The position numbers and the translations under genes are program-made. Under the pieces are notes generated by a model. That model saw only the letters and a program-made list of their open reading frames with translations. It was not told the origin of the DNA and made no database searches. A stretch of DNA of 35,566 bases, taken from assembly GCA_027618475.1 (NCBI GenBank), contig JAQCEJ010000053.1:1-35566 (forward strand), in the 5' to 3' direction. Origin of the DNA: Planctomycetota bacterium (GTDB lineage Bacteria > Planctomycetota > Planctomycetia > Planctomycetales > Planctomycetaceae). Shown here in pieces: positions 7,537 to 17,233 of this stretch. Within the stretch, counting starts at the first letter, position 1; the number at the start of each line of letters is the position of its first letter.

Positions 7537-9084
7537 TCAACCTTTCAAAAAGTGATTGAGAACGTTTTTCGTGACATGCGAGCAGGTGTCGTCGACTAAC
7601 AACGACAAAGGCCATCCGAGTGATCCGGATGAAAAGACGGCACCGCCGCTCGGCGTCGAAAACATCGCCGTATCGGCCCCCTGGTCGCCATTGTTGGTGC
7701 CGCGAGCCAGATGTTCGAGATGGGATGGTGAATTTTCTGTGATCTTATCGAGTTCGAGTGATGAAGCCCCTCCGGAAACACGTTCAATCTGATTTCGGAT
7801 GCCAAAGATGTCGCCGTTCTTTAGGCCTGTACCTGCAAATGCCCAATGATCGGCATTGACGACGCGAAACGGTGCGCCGCTGTTGAAACCGCTATGAGTA
7901 TATTCGACGCCGAACAACGTCGCGGGAGGTTCTTTACGGAGTTCCCACACTTCTTCACGACGGCAGAGCATGGTATGGTCGTCGATGAACTCAACTTCTG
8001 CGAGCAGACCGCATCCTGAGATGTTCATCAACTTTCCTCCCTTTTCATAGACCCATTCTTTCATGCGAAAATACATCTCGGGAGACCAGTATTCGGGATG
8101 GGTATTCAAAATTACGACTTTGTAGCGGTCAAGCGGAATGCGGTCGAAGTGAAAGTCGACGTCGGGGTAAATGTCGTATGAATATTGTTCGCGGTCGAAC
8201 CAGCCAAGCAGCCTCCATTCGCCTGGAGCGTAGCAGGAAGCGATACGGCCTTCGATCTGATCAGTGACCTGGGCTTCCTTCGGCACAAAATTACCAAGTT
8301 CGGGACGATCAAACGAAAGAGGGGCGGCGGTTTCTTTGTATGGCCATGAATCAGGATTTGTATATCGGCTGCAATCCTGCCGGGCATGCACGATCGGTTT
8401 TGCGGGGAGGCCGGCCTGGTTGACGTAATTGCTGCGGCCGCCGAAATTGTTGTAGGCATTCCAGGTAATGGTGCTCATCAGCACGCAAATGTCGTTCTCG
8501 GGTTCCGGTGGCGAGACCAGCCAGGGGAATGAAAAGAATTTGCCAGATGCCGTTTCTGCATGCACATAGTACAACCCCCCTCGATCAGGGGCTGTGACGT
8601 ACTGTTTGTGCCATGTCATATTGTACCCGACGGTGTTCCATTGAATTCCAGTTTGTGTGTAGTCGCCGTCGGGTGTGAGTTGGATGGTCGCTCGTGGGCC
8701 GTGGTCGTCATACCACCCCCAGTTTTTGATGAATTCTTTTTGAAAACCGTAACGCCACAGTCCGAGCTTGTATGGCTCAGGGGAATGCACACGAAACTCG
8801 GCTTTGTCGCCGTATTTCACAAATTTTGGCCACATATAGCCAAGAAGTTGGTCGGTGAGTAACCGGAATTGATATGGCTCGGCTGTTGGCAATGCCAATT
8901 CGACTCGCTTTGCACCGTAGCCGGTTTTATTCAGAATGATTTGATACATTCCCGGTGGTAGGTCGGCATGAATTGCTCCACTCGCTCGAGAGACGGTTCC
9001 GACAGAATGTGATTCTCCCTCGATTTCGACCGACACTCCTTCAAGGGCGAGATAGCGTTCGTTGCTGACGTAACCGATGAGCAC
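7537..9084 (-). CDS. N,N-dimethylformamidase large-subunit-like protein
   Basis: About 515 residues resembling the large (beta) subunit of N,N-dimethylformamidase, an iron enzyme that hydrolyses dimethylformamide. Seen: an N-terminal lectin/carboxypeptidase-regulatory-like beta domain (GVSVEIEG..SVGTVSRASG), then the catalytic-type region with VSPPEPENDICVLMSTITWN, AYNNFGGRSNY, the DVDFHFDRIPLDRYKVVILN block and HPEYWS. I set the start at the GTG at 9084, which has CAGGGAG at proper spacing; the frame is open to 9240, but those 52 codons look non-coding. No small-subunit gene is recognisable next to it. It lies downstream of an acetamidase/formamidase gene. The actual amide substrate is unknown; many homologues are annotated only as domain proteins. 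Confidence 0.8.
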   Translation of the reverse strand: MLIGYVSNERYLALEGVSVEIEGESHSVGTVSRASGAIHADLPPGMYQIILNKTGYGAKRVELALPTAEPYQFRLLTDQLLGYMWPKFVKYGDKAEFRVHSPEPYKLGLWRYGFQKEFIKNWGWYDDHGPRATIQLTPDGDYTQTGIQWNTVGYNMTWHKQYVTAPDRGGLYYVHAETASGKFFSFPWLVSPPEPENDICVLMSTITWNAYNNFGGRSNYVNQAGLPAKPIVHARQDCSRYTNPDSWPYKETAAPLSFDRPELGNFVPKEAQVTDQIEGRIASCYAPGEWRLLGWFDREQYSYDIYPDVDFHFDRIPLDRYKVVILNTHPEYWSPEMYFRMKEWVYEKGGKLMNISGCGLLAEVEFIDDHTMLCRREEVWELRKEPPATLFGVEYTHSGFNSGAPFRVVNADHWAFAGTGLKNGDIFGIRNQIERVSGGASSLELDKITENSPSHLEHLARGTNNGDQGADTAMFSTPSGGAVFSSGSLGWPLSLLVDDTCSHVTKNVLNHFLKG

Positions 9085-9319
9085 GGTGTTGACTCCCTGG
9101 TTGTTGATTTCTGAATTTTGAAATGTGCAAGGCACATCAAAACCGAACGACGAATGCCGAAATGGCAATGACGTACTGATTCTCGAATTGTATTCAGGTG
9201 CGGTTTTAAAGTTGCTGGACGGTGAATTGGTGACCGTCAATACGACGATGATCCCGTCGCCATGGGGTAATGACTCCAGTTTTAGAACTTCAAATTTTGG
9301 AATTCGTCAAACATCATGC

Positions 9320-10213
9320 CTAACTCGGATTGTTGAGATAACTTTTATCAATTTTGCATGCTACCGTACCAATGGCGTAGTAGCCGACGGAAATCTTTGC
9401 CACATGCGTGAGAATGTCATAGGCTCGCCAGCGGTTCCAACCGTAATCTGATTCCATCCATAAGATGAGGTAACTCATTGCCTGAGCGATGGCCCGTTCC
9501 ATCGGACAACCGGTTGCGATGGTCATGATTTCGTTCGGACTTTCGATTCGTGGTCCCGGTATTTTTTTTCCTTTGACCAACTTGGCAGTGATTGTCGTCA
9601 CGGAAGGCATTTCGAGTCCGGTCGCCGAAAGTTCGCCGTGTCCCATGTTGGCGTGAGCGTCGCCAAGGTACAGATAACCTCCAGGGATAAAGACCGGAAG
9701 ATAGACGGTATTCCCCGGACAGGTTTCGATGATATCCATATTTCCCCCGTGTGGACCGGCAGGAGCACACGTCGGCACACCCCAATCGGGAGCCGTACCG
9801 ATACAACCGAGCATCGGTTGATACGGGATTCTGATTTTATCACTCCAATGAATGAATTCGTCGGCGATCTTGCACACGTGGGTTCCGTGTGGAACGTCGG
9901 TTCCTAACCATTCACACATTTGCTGCGGAGCGGCAGTGCGTGTCGCACACTGGTCGATCCACGGCTCAATTTTGTGGATATCGACCGCGAGGTGGTCCCC
10001 CGGTTCGGCTCCTTCAACAAATATCGGTCCAGTGACGGGATTGCCGTACGGAAGTTTTTCTTTGTCCCGGCGGTCGCTATCCGAGCGAATCTGACCGGAA
10101 AGTGCATCCTCGGCTTCGACAACGAGGGATGTACCCGATGCAATTCGTACACGCGGTTCGAGATGCCGGGTAAATTCGTAATTCAGTGGCTGATTGACCG
10201 TAATGCGTTGCAT
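9320..10213 (-). CDS. Acetamidase/formamidase family amidohydrolase
   Basis: A 297-residue member of the FmdA/AmdA family, which hydrolyses short amides such as formamide or acetamide to the acid plus ammonia. Typical elements: GNPVTGPIFVEGAEPGDHLA near residue 60, CIGTAPDWG, the GPHGGNMD block, and GGYLYLGDAHANMGHGELSA, which carries the acidic/His metal-site candidates. The ATG at 10213 is preceded by GAGGAG five bases upstream; a GTG at 10219 overlaps that sequence and is unlikely. It is the first gene of the minus-strand amide cluster, 235 bp before the dimethylformamidase-like gene. The product would release formate or acetate plus amine/ammonia. Substrate choice is inferred from family only. 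Confidence 0.9.
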   Translation of the reverse strand: MQRITVNQPLNYEFTRHLEPRVRIASGTSLVVEAEDALSGQIRSDSDRRDKEKLPYGNPVTGPIFVEGAEPGDHLAVDIHKIEPWIDQCATRTAAPQQMCEWLGTDVPHGTHVCKIADEFIHWSDKIRIPYQPMLGCIGTAPDWGVPTCAPAGPHGGNMDIIETCPGNTVYLPVFIPGGYLYLGDAHANMGHGELSATGLEMPSVTTITAKLVKGKKIPGPRIESPNEIMTIATGCPMERAIAQAMSYLILWMESDYGWNRWRAYDILTHVAKISVGYYAIGTVACKIDKSYLNNPS

Positions 10214-10428
10214 GTCCACTCCTCGTGCAGCGATGTTTTCAGGCCCTCAATCGATCCCCGGCATCTTACGGAGTCCCGAGTTGAGAGTCGAGAGTCGAGA
10301 GCCAAGCTGAGGAATCAATTATCACGACGCTTGCGGATTCATTGCAAATCGTTATCGACTTGGAGTAACGTACTCAGTGCGAAAATGTGTTTTGGATGTA
10401 ATTGCATCTAATTTGTGATAACTGCAAT

Positions 10429-11334
10429 GTGGGAGCTGGAGCGTTGTACGCGTTACTCGCAGTTTACTGTCTGTTAATTGTAGGCGCTTCTCTTGCCGGA
10501 GGGTGGTTACCGTCGCTCATCAAATTGACGCATACTCGTATGCAGATTCTGATGAGCCTCGTCGGGGGGCTGATGCTGGGAATCGGTATTTTCCACATGT
10601 TTCCGCACGCGGTCGTCGAACTGGGGCCATCGCAAATTGACCGGGCTGCTTGGTGGATGATGTGTGGGCTTGTGACGATGTTTTTCTTACTCCGGACGTT
10701 CCATTTTCATCAGCACGATCATGATCTCGATCCACAGTTTACGGTGGAACTTCATCCGGGGCATGACCATGACCATGACCACGATCATCACCGAGGCGTG
10801 GCGGACGTACATCATTTGAGCTGGATCGGCGTCTTTACGGGTTTAGCGATTCATACACTTATTGACGGAATGGCACTCGGCGCAAGCATGCAATCCGAGG
10901 CTCGGCACGCAGGGGCGGGGTGGTTGATCGGTCTCGGGACATTTCTGGCAATCGTGTTGCATAAACCGCTCGATGCGGTCTCGATTACTTCGTTAATGGC
11001 GGCGGGAGGCTGGACCAAATCGGCGCGGATGTCGGTAAATTTGACTTTTGCGCTCATGTGTCCCCTAGGAGCGGGAATGTTCGTGCTCGGTGTCGATCAG
11101 CTATCAACCGCCGAATCTGTGGTCATCGGCTGTGCACTCGCCTTTTCGGCTGGTGTCTTTTTGTGCATTGCGCTGAGTGACCTACTTCCAGAAATGGAGT
11201 TTCACTCACATAACCGACTGCAGTTGTCATCGGCATTACTGTTCGGTTTGGCGCTTGCCTACGGAATTCATTGCCTTGAACCGGACCATTCTCACCAACA
11301 CGAACGGGGTGAATCCACGTCCTTGCGGTTATAG
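10429..11334 (+). CDS. ZIP family divalent metal transporter
   Basis: About 300 residues with eight likely membrane helices, imported-metal family ZIP (zinc, iron or manganese uptake across the inner membrane). The loop after helix III is very His/Asp-rich (HPGHDHDHDHDHH), helix IV carries HTLIDGMALGASM and helix V has HKPLDAVSI, the expected metal-binding positions, though helix V has LD where many ZIPs have a PE or PQE pattern. The start is uncertain: GTG 10429 is used; TTG 10444 has GGAG eight bases upstream; TTG 10402 is also in frame. The region upstream (10214-10428) contains GAGAGTC repeated twice near 10282-10300 and nothing else clear. No Zur/Fur box was recognised. Confidence 0.88.
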   Translation: MGAGALYALLAVYCLLIVGASLAGGWLPSLIKLTHTRMQILMSLVGGLMLGIGIFHMFPHAVVELGPSQIDRAAWWMMCGLVTMFFLLRTFHFHQHDHDLDPQFTVELHPGHDHDHDHDHHRGVADVHHLSWIGVFTGLAIHTLIDGMALGASMQSEARHAGAGWLIGLGTFLAIVLHKPLDAVSITSLMAAGGWTKSARMSVNLTFALMCPLGAGMFVLGVDQLSTAESVVIGCALAFSAGVFLCIALSDLLPEMEFHSHNRLQLSSALLFGLALAYGIHCLEPDHSHQHERGESTSLRL

Positions 11335-11517
11335 CGCCTGGCAAAATTCGCCTTTTCGTAACGACTGGCGATTGTTATATTTCCGGCTTAGATACGAGGC
11401 GCGGTCGCATCAGTCGGCAATTTATCCGGCAGACGTCGTAGCGAGAGTGGTAAATGTTCCACCGATGACGCGTGATCGAACCAGCTAATGTGAACTCATG
11501 ATGAGGCAAGTAACGCG

Positions 11518-12843
11518 ATGGATCGCATTTCCTGCAGACTTTTCGCTCCGTATTCGCAATTTTGTCGTTGGTATTGTGCCATACTGGTGATGGCTCTAAT
11601 TCTCCCTGGATGTGGTTGGCTCGGTGTGGATGCTGATGAAGAGGGTGAGAATGATGTCGTTATCGAAGGACTTGACGACATCGGCGCCGACAATTCGTCC
11701 TCGCAGAATGGTGATGCCATTCCGGTGGCTGCCGAAGGTAATGGCCTTGCTCTCAAACTGAACGTCGGAGATCGCTTTCCTTTGATCAAAACCGTACAGC
11801 AAGTTGTAACGCAGTCGTCCAGCAATGAAACGATTACGAGTAATTCGCTCTTGAAAATGATACTCGAAATCAACGTTGAAGAAGTAAAGGAAGACCGCAC
11901 GCGAATGTCGGTTCGCTACCATCAGATTAACTACACGCAAGATATCGGCGGCGAACGGCTATTCTACGATTCGAAACAAATCGATCAACCGCTTCATCCG
12001 AGCGTTGCGGCGTATCAGGGGATGATTGACAACGAGTTCTCGTTCTGGGTCGGCCGAAAGAACGGCATCGAAGAACTTGTCGGATTTCAGGATTTCTTGA
12101 AGCGATGCTTCGCGCATATTCCTCCGACCGAGCGGCAGACGACGCTCAATCAGATGACGAGTGCTTCCGGCGATCAGGGTGTTGCGAACTTTATCGACGA
12201 CAGTATCGGATTGTTGCCCTACGGAGCCGAGGAAGATTCGGACGGCAAGAGCGGCTTGTCGGTAGGAGATTCCTGGCAGCGAGACCGCAAAGTCGAATTG
12301 CCGATCCCGATGCAGATTTCCGACAAGTGCCTATTGTCCGAGATCGATGATCGCGTAGCAACAATCGACATTCACGGGATGATCGGTTCGGTCAATTCGG
12401 ATGCGTTCAGCACAAGTGAACGACCTCCATTTCAGATTGAAGTCCGGGGCGGTTCATCCACTGGACGTTGTGTCATCGATCGCCTGAGCGGTCTGCCGAT
12501 CCAATCGAAGATCGAACGTCAGATTGATATGGTCGTGCGTATGGCGGATGGCCAGGAATTCGATCAAAACAAACAGATTATTACAACCATTAACGCATTC
12601 CCGTCACATGGTGTTGGTGAACCTATTCGCATCGGAGCAACGTCGTCGAGCAGAAATACAGACGGAAACATCCGCCAGGCGTCCCGTTACAATGAAGTCG
12701 ATGGCAGCGATGATGAGCTGCCCGAAGCCTTTGCCGAGCCGGACGATGTCCGACCACTTTCTCAACCAGAAAATAGCCGCAACAACTCGGCTCGCAATCG
12801 TCGACCGTCGCGACAAATTGATTTCGATGACGATTTGCCGTAA
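11518..12843 (+). CDS. Secreted lipoprotein, DUF6263-like
   Basis: A 441-residue protein with a signal peptide of lipoprotein type: hydrophobic CAILVMALILPGC, with the modifiable Cys at about residue 32. An acidic linker follows (DADEEGENDVV). The main domain begins LALKLNVGDRFPLIKTVQQ and resembles the planctomycete DUF6263 family, a beta-rich exported domain of unknown function. The last 60 residues are polar, rich in Ser, Asn and Arg, and probably disordered. It is tail to tail with the PGK-like gene, only 5 bp between stops. The start ATG has a weak GAGG 12 bases upstream. The family call is moderate; export and lipidation are well supported. Confidence 0.72.
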   Translation: MDRISCRLFAPYSQFCRWYCAILVMALILPGCGWLGVDADEEGENDVVIEGLDDIGADNSSSQNGDAIPVAAEGNGLALKLNVGDRFPLIKTVQQVVTQSSSNETITSNSLLKMILEINVEEVKEDRTRMSVRYHQINYTQDIGGERLFYDSKQIDQPLHPSVAAYQGMIDNEFSFWVGRKNGIEELVGFQDFLKRCFAHIPPTERQTTLNQMTSASGDQGVANFIDDSIGLLPYGAEEDSDGKSGLSVGDSWQRDRKVELPIPMQISDKCLLSEIDDRVATIDIHGMIGSVNSDAFSTSERPPFQIEVRGGSSTGRCVIDRLSGLPIQSKIERQIDMVVRMADGQEFDQNKQIITTINAFPSHGVGEPIRIGATSSSRNTDGNIRQASRYNEVDGSDDELPEAFAEPDDVRPLSQPENSRNNSARNRRPSRQIDFDDDLP

Positions 12844-12848
12844 ACCTG

Positions 12849-14264
12849 TCATACGCCCCTGCATTTGAGCGTCAGGGCTTTGATGTATGGTATTGGTTCG
12901 ACGCCCAGCGCTTTAAGCAGCGTTCCGCCGGCGGTGAAACAGTGTGTTACCCAGCTTTCGTTGCCGTAGCGAGTCAACGCTGCCCCACCTTCTCCGCCGC
13001 CAACGTAAACCTGCACACCTTCGTCGTGCATGCGTTTGAGTTGTTCCATGAATTTTCGTGTTCCATTCGAGAATTGATCTTCTTCGAATTTACCGAACAC
13101 GCCGTTGTGGAATGCAAATGCCGGTCCTTTGCCGTTGGCCACCTTATTATTGTGGTAAGCGATGAAATCACCGATGATTTGCCGATGGAGAGCAATGGTT
13201 TCTGGTCCGACATCGAATTGAGCACCCTCTGCGGGAATAGTTTTACTCGCCGTCCCGTCGCCGAGAATAAAATCCACCGGCAATACAAACTGGACATCAT
13301 TTTGTTGTCCAAGTTGCAGCATCCGTTTGGATTGCTCAATCCTTTCGGGGGGGATGTAGATCTTCTGTTTGGGATCTTCCGCCAGACCGATTCCGAATGT
13401 CTCACCGCGCAATTCAGCATCGGCTTTCTTCAACGACATTGCCAACGAACCAGCGGCGATGACGACTCGAACCTCTCCTCGCTGCAGGATCTGTTCGAGG
13501 TCATCGAGTTTGTTGATCTTCATTCCGCTGAAAATCACAAGTTCAGATTGCCGTGTCTTGGTTGTGTGTTCACGCAGCTCTCGATCGATGTAACTTCCTA
13601 AGGCAACACGGTCCATCGTCAGGGGAACTAAGGTCGATGACAGGTCGCGATTCGATGCCGCAAAGCCTTCGTTGATATGCACGTTCGCAAACTGCTCCCG
13701 CATCCCATTTGCATATCGCATCAATTTCTCAGCGACGTTTGGAATCTCTGCCGGTTTGATTTTCCAGAGAGCCTGTTCCAGCGAATACTTGCGGGTATTT
13801 TCGAGAACGACCAGCGAGCATGCCGGCTGCTTGGCAACCAATTCTCCTGCCGACGATAGAATATCTCCAGTATCGTTGTTCATCCAGTCATCAACGAAAC
13901 AGAAATTCTTCGGAGCACAGCCACGAGCGGCCATCATTCCTTTTAGATATTCAGCGACCGGCTTAAGCGATAATTCGGGATCACGGCCGCGATGGCCATA
14001 TACGATCGGCACCCATTTATGGTCAAAACAGAGCTTGAGGGTCTCCGACAACGAGCGAAGTCGAACATCCTCTTGGATCAAGTCGTTTTCTCCAACGACT
14101 ACGTCGGTATCGCCGCGAATTAAGACTCGGGTTCCAGAGGGAAGGTCGTTGAGCGACGTCAACTCGGGGATGACATTCAGACATGCTTCCAGTGACGGAA
14201 AATCAGGGGTTTTCTCAACGAGGTTTTGACACCAGTCGGTAGTTTGTTCCAAGGTGACGGTCAC
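12849..14264 (-). CDS. Divergent phosphoglycerate kinase paralogue
   Basis: About 471 residues, longer than usual Pgk (390-420), with the whole Pgk motif order but many changes. VLIRGDTDVV replaces VLVRVDFNVP; YGHRGRDPELSLKPVAEYL matches the SHLGRP block; VVLENTRKY matches LLENVRF; INEGFAASNRDLSST matches NDAFGTAHRAHAS; GMKINKLDD keeps the GAK lysine; GGGEGGAAL and TAGGTLLKALG match the nucleotide-site glycines. The basic substrate residues (R in RGR, ENTR and NRD) are kept, so catalysis on a phosphorylated acid is plausible. I chose GTG 14264, eight bases after GAGGAG; GTG 14270 is too close. No gap or tpiA is adjacent. It may be a secondary Pgk, or a kinase for a related substrate. Confidence 0.8.
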   Translation of the reverse strand: MTVTLEQTTDWCQNLVEKTPDFPSLEACLNVIPELTSLNDLPSGTRVLIRGDTDVVVGENDLIQEDVRLRSLSETLKLCFDHKWVPIVYGHRGRDPELSLKPVAEYLKGMMAARGCAPKNFCFVDDWMNNDTGDILSSAGELVAKQPACSLVVLENTRKYSLEQALWKIKPAEIPNVAEKLMRYANGMREQFANVHINEGFAASNRDLSSTLVPLTMDRVALGSYIDRELREHTTKTRQSELVIFSGMKINKLDDLEQILQRGEVRVVIAAGSLAMSLKKADAELRGETFGIGLAEDPKQKIYIPPERIEQSKRMLQLGQQNDVQFVLPVDFILGDGTASKTIPAEGAQFDVGPETIALHRQIIGDFIAYHNNKVANGKGPAFAFHNGVFGKFEEDQFSNGTRKFMEQLKRMHDEGVQVYVGGGEGGAALTRYGNESWVTHCFTAGGTLLKALGVEPIPYIKALTLKCRGV

Positions 14265-14653
14265 GACCACTTCTCCTCATATAATGTACGATATTTACGC
14301 TGGGATTGTAGTGGTTTAACATAAGCAGTTCAACGGGTTCACGTTTCGATAATCTACGCTGGACTTTCCAATAGATTGGCCATACCAACTTGAACTTTGG
14401 AGTCGGTATTACATGAAAATCTCCCATAAAATTGCATGAACTCTTCCAATAAATGAGATTCAACGGATCGACACGGTGAATATTCTCAACTTTCTGCAGT
14501 CGAACACTCACAAAATGCGTTTAAGTTTCGTAAGATTAATGCGGTACATTTTTTACCCCGCTGATTTCTCCCGGGCTAATTTTTCAATCGCAGTGACATG
14601 CCACACGCTGGTAATGTGATCGTATCAAAATTCACTCTCTTAATGATGCAAAG
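14265..14653. other. Divergent intergenic region
   Basis: 389 AT-rich bases between the PGK-like gene and the large membrane protein gene. The GAGGAG ribosome-binding site of the former lies at its left edge. I see no RNA gene, strong hairpin or convincing coding frame, only expected promoter space for both genes. Confidence 0.5.
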
Positions 14654-17194
14654 TTGATCGTGTCGATTATTCGTTCTCCTAATTCGTGCTATCCGGTACG
14701 GCGGCGACTGGTTCGTGGAAGATGGCACAATTTGTTCATGTGCCTGTATATAACCGTATCGCTGTTCGGTTTGTCGGTTTTTACGACTCCATTGGTTCGT
14801 GCGCTAGACTCTCATGCTGCAGATGGTGTCGAAATCGAATCGATCGTCGTCGGGTTTCAGAATCGAATCCATCTGGGAAAGTGGACTCCTCTCGTCGTAA
14901 ACGTGGCGACATCGAAACCAATTCACTGTTCTGTTTATGTGACAGCGACGACGCCAGATGGCAACCTGGCAACATTTCCTTCTGCTGAATTTGAATTCAC
15001 CGAGCCGGGATCACATCGCGTCGAATCGACTTTCATGGCTGGCCGCGTTGATGCCGATATTCGTATTTCATTCGTGTATTACAATGATTCAAATCGGGAC
15101 ACGAATAACAGTGGGGTTCGGATCGAACGAACGCTCTTGCCCGCATCCGGTTCCCTATCGAACGATTATCACGTTTTGGAATCTGATCAATTGCTAATCG
15201 CAACGCTAGGGCAACCGGCGGGTTTCGAGAACGAAACGGTGACGCCGTTGTCCGGGCCGAAAACGCCGGTCGAGTTACCTGTACTTGGTAGACGTGACGA
15301 CACAAATAAGGTCAGATCTCACCGAAAGGGGGAATCGCAAACATTTTCAATAAAGACCATTGCGGAAAAACAGGACCGCGAAGTTGTCGTGCTGTCGTCA
15401 CCAGTGCAATTACCGACGTTTCCAGCGGGATACGAGTCATTGAGCGTTCTGGTGATCGCGGGCGATTATCAAATGGATGCCGCACGTAACGCGGCTGTGC
15501 GTGAATGGGTCCACGGTGGTGGTCACCTCGTACTCTCTGTGGCGAGCGAACGGGATGCCTATCTCTCGAGCAGGTTCATCGACTGGGTTCCCTGTCGCAT
15601 TGCCGATGAGATGATGTTGCGGGAACTCAGTTCGCTTGAGACTTACACCAAAGCATCGGCTCGTCTACGTACAACCAACCGTGTGCCGGCGGTCCGTCTG
15701 GAATCTAGCGAAGGCGTGACGCTAGCCTCAAGTATCGATGGTCCTATTTTAATGAGAGTTCCGTTTGGTTTTGGGCGTGTGACTATGCTGGGGATTGACC
15801 TTAATCGTCCACCATTGTCGGAATGGGAGATTCTTCCCGAATTTGTAGAACACATCAGTGATCTGTACCAGAACAACTTGAGCCAGGCGGCCTCGGATCG
15901 TTTTACCCGCATTTCTTCCTCAAACATTTCCGATCTCTCAACACAATTACTCGGAGCGCAGGAACGTTTTCCACAAATCGAACGTACGGCAATCTGGATG
16001 GTCATCGGCTGGATGGTCGCTTACCTTGTCATGATTGGTTTCGGGGATTATCTGCTCGTCAAATATGTGTTTCGCCGTCCTGAATGGACTTGGTTTACTT
16101 TACCGTTTCTTGTGCTAGTCAGCGTGTCACTGGCCGCCTGGGGAGCCAGTCGGTCAAATGGCAACCAGGTGCAAGTCAATATGCTCGATGTGATTGATCT
16201 CGATGCTGCTACGCAAGTAATGCGCGTGCAAAACTGGTCGACTCTCTATTCACCTGAGACGCGGCGATACCGGATGGGCTTCGACATTCCGGCAGTAGAG
16301 CTTGGGGCGATTGTCTCTCCTGAAACTAATTCCGAACTCGCTTCACAGAACATCCCTGATGAACGAAAACACGTGGGGGTCAAAGTCGGCTGGTACGGAA
16401 CGCCAGAATCGAGTTTTGGAGGAATGTACCGTACCGGCGGCTTCAATCTGACACAGACGCGATATTCCTTCACCCGAGATGCGGACGAGATTGAAAATCT
16501 CCCCATTCCCATCTGGTCGGCAAAAACATTGTACTCACAGAAAAGTATGCCGGCGACAAGTCTGGTCGACAGTCACCTCGTCAGCACTGGTATGGGACAA
16601 CTTCAAGGGACGATAACCCATCATTTTCCAGCGCCGCTCGAAGATTGGTTTATCGCATATGGAAGCCGCGTGTTCCGCCCGCGAATTGGACTCGGCTTGC
16701 CAGCTGACTTAGGATCTTCCGCACTACCACCTGGAAGACCGTGGGATCCGAACGGGGCGGGCGTTTTTCAGCGAGAGTTGAAAGGATTTCTGACGGGAAC
16801 AATTCAAGTACGCTCAACGACAACAGGCAAATCCGAACATACGATCCTCCAGCAAAAGGCGTACGATTTGGATGGCCACGATGCCTATACAATACTAAAG
16901 ATGATGACGTTTTATGAAATGGTCGGCGGCCAGGATTACACAAAGCTTTCGAACCATCAGCTTGATGATATGGATTTAACTCACGTGATGAAGTTGAACC
17001 GTGCCGTTCTCTTCGGGCAAATTAAGTCTCCGGCCAGCTCTCTTGTGCTTGATGGCAAAACGGAAAATTCACAACGGCATGTGACCGTCGTCCGCATCGT
17101 TCTACCTGTCGACCAACAACTTGTCGAACGACGCGAATTACCCAGCTTCGATCCCAATGTCGCGAAGCCACAGAATGTTTTTAAAGACGAATAA
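14654..17194 (+). CDS. Large membrane-anchored protein, partner of ABC ATPase
   Basis: 846 residues. An N-terminal hydrophobic segment (about 28-48) acts as signal or anchor, followed by a long periplasmic beta-rich region. A Rossmann-like GATase1-type segment sits around 260-330 (VVVLSSPVQLPTFPAGYESL, then LVIAGDYQMD and WVHGGGHLVLSV). Two membrane helices follow at about 444-465 and 480-497, then a C-terminal domain of 340 residues. This layout resembles planctomycete and GldG-type auxiliary proteins encoded beside ABC-2 ATPases. The ABC ATPase gene starts 39 bp downstream on the same strand. No enzyme active site is recognised. The function is unknown; a role in envelope export or surface assembly is inference only. 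Confidence 0.75.
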   Translation: MIVSIIRSPNSCYPVRRRLVRGRWHNLFMCLYITVSLFGLSVFTTPLVRALDSHAADGVEIESIVVGFQNRIHLGKWTPLVVNVATSKPIHCSVYVTATTPDGNLATFPSAEFEFTEPGSHRVESTFMAGRVDADIRISFVYYNDSNRDTNNSGVRIERTLLPASGSLSNDYHVLESDQLLIATLGQPAGFENETVTPLSGPKTPVELPVLGRRDDTNKVRSHRKGESQTFSIKTIAEKQDREVVVLSSPVQLPTFPAGYESLSVLVIAGDYQMDAARNAAVREWVHGGGHLVLSVASERDAYLSSRFIDWVPCRIADEMMLRELSSLETYTKASARLRTTNRVPAVRLESSEGVTLASSIDGPILMRVPFGFGRVTMLGIDLNRPPLSEWEILPEFVEHISDLYQNNLSQAASDRFTRISSSNISDLSTQLLGAQERFPQIERTAIWMVIGWMVAYLVMIGFGDYLLVKYVFRRPEWTWFTLPFLVLVSVSLAAWGASRSNGNQVQVNMLDVIDLDAATQVMRVQNWSTLYSPETRRYRMGFDIPAVELGAIVSPETNSELASQNIPDERKHVGVKVGWYGTPESSFGGMYRTGGFNLTQTRYSFTRDADEIENLPIPIWSAKTLYSQKSMPATSLVDSHLVSTGMGQLQGTITHHFPAPLEDWFIAYGSRVFRPRIGLGLPADLGSSALPPGRPWDPNGAGVFQRELKGFLTGTIQVRSTTTGKSEHTILQQKAYDLDGHDAYTILKMMTFYEMVGGQDYTKLSNHQLDDMDLTHVMKLNRAVLFGQIKSPASSLVLDGKTENSQRHVTVVRIVLPVDQQLVERRELPSFDPNVAKPQNVFKDE

Positions 17195-17233
17195 CCTCCA
17201 ACCACATCAGGCGAATGTACCGAGGTACCCACG

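Noticed and set aside
9085-9240. Upstream in-frame extension of the dimethylformamidase-like gene
   Set aside because: Residues look random and the GTG at 9084 has a good ribosome-binding site; the extension is not needed for the fold.
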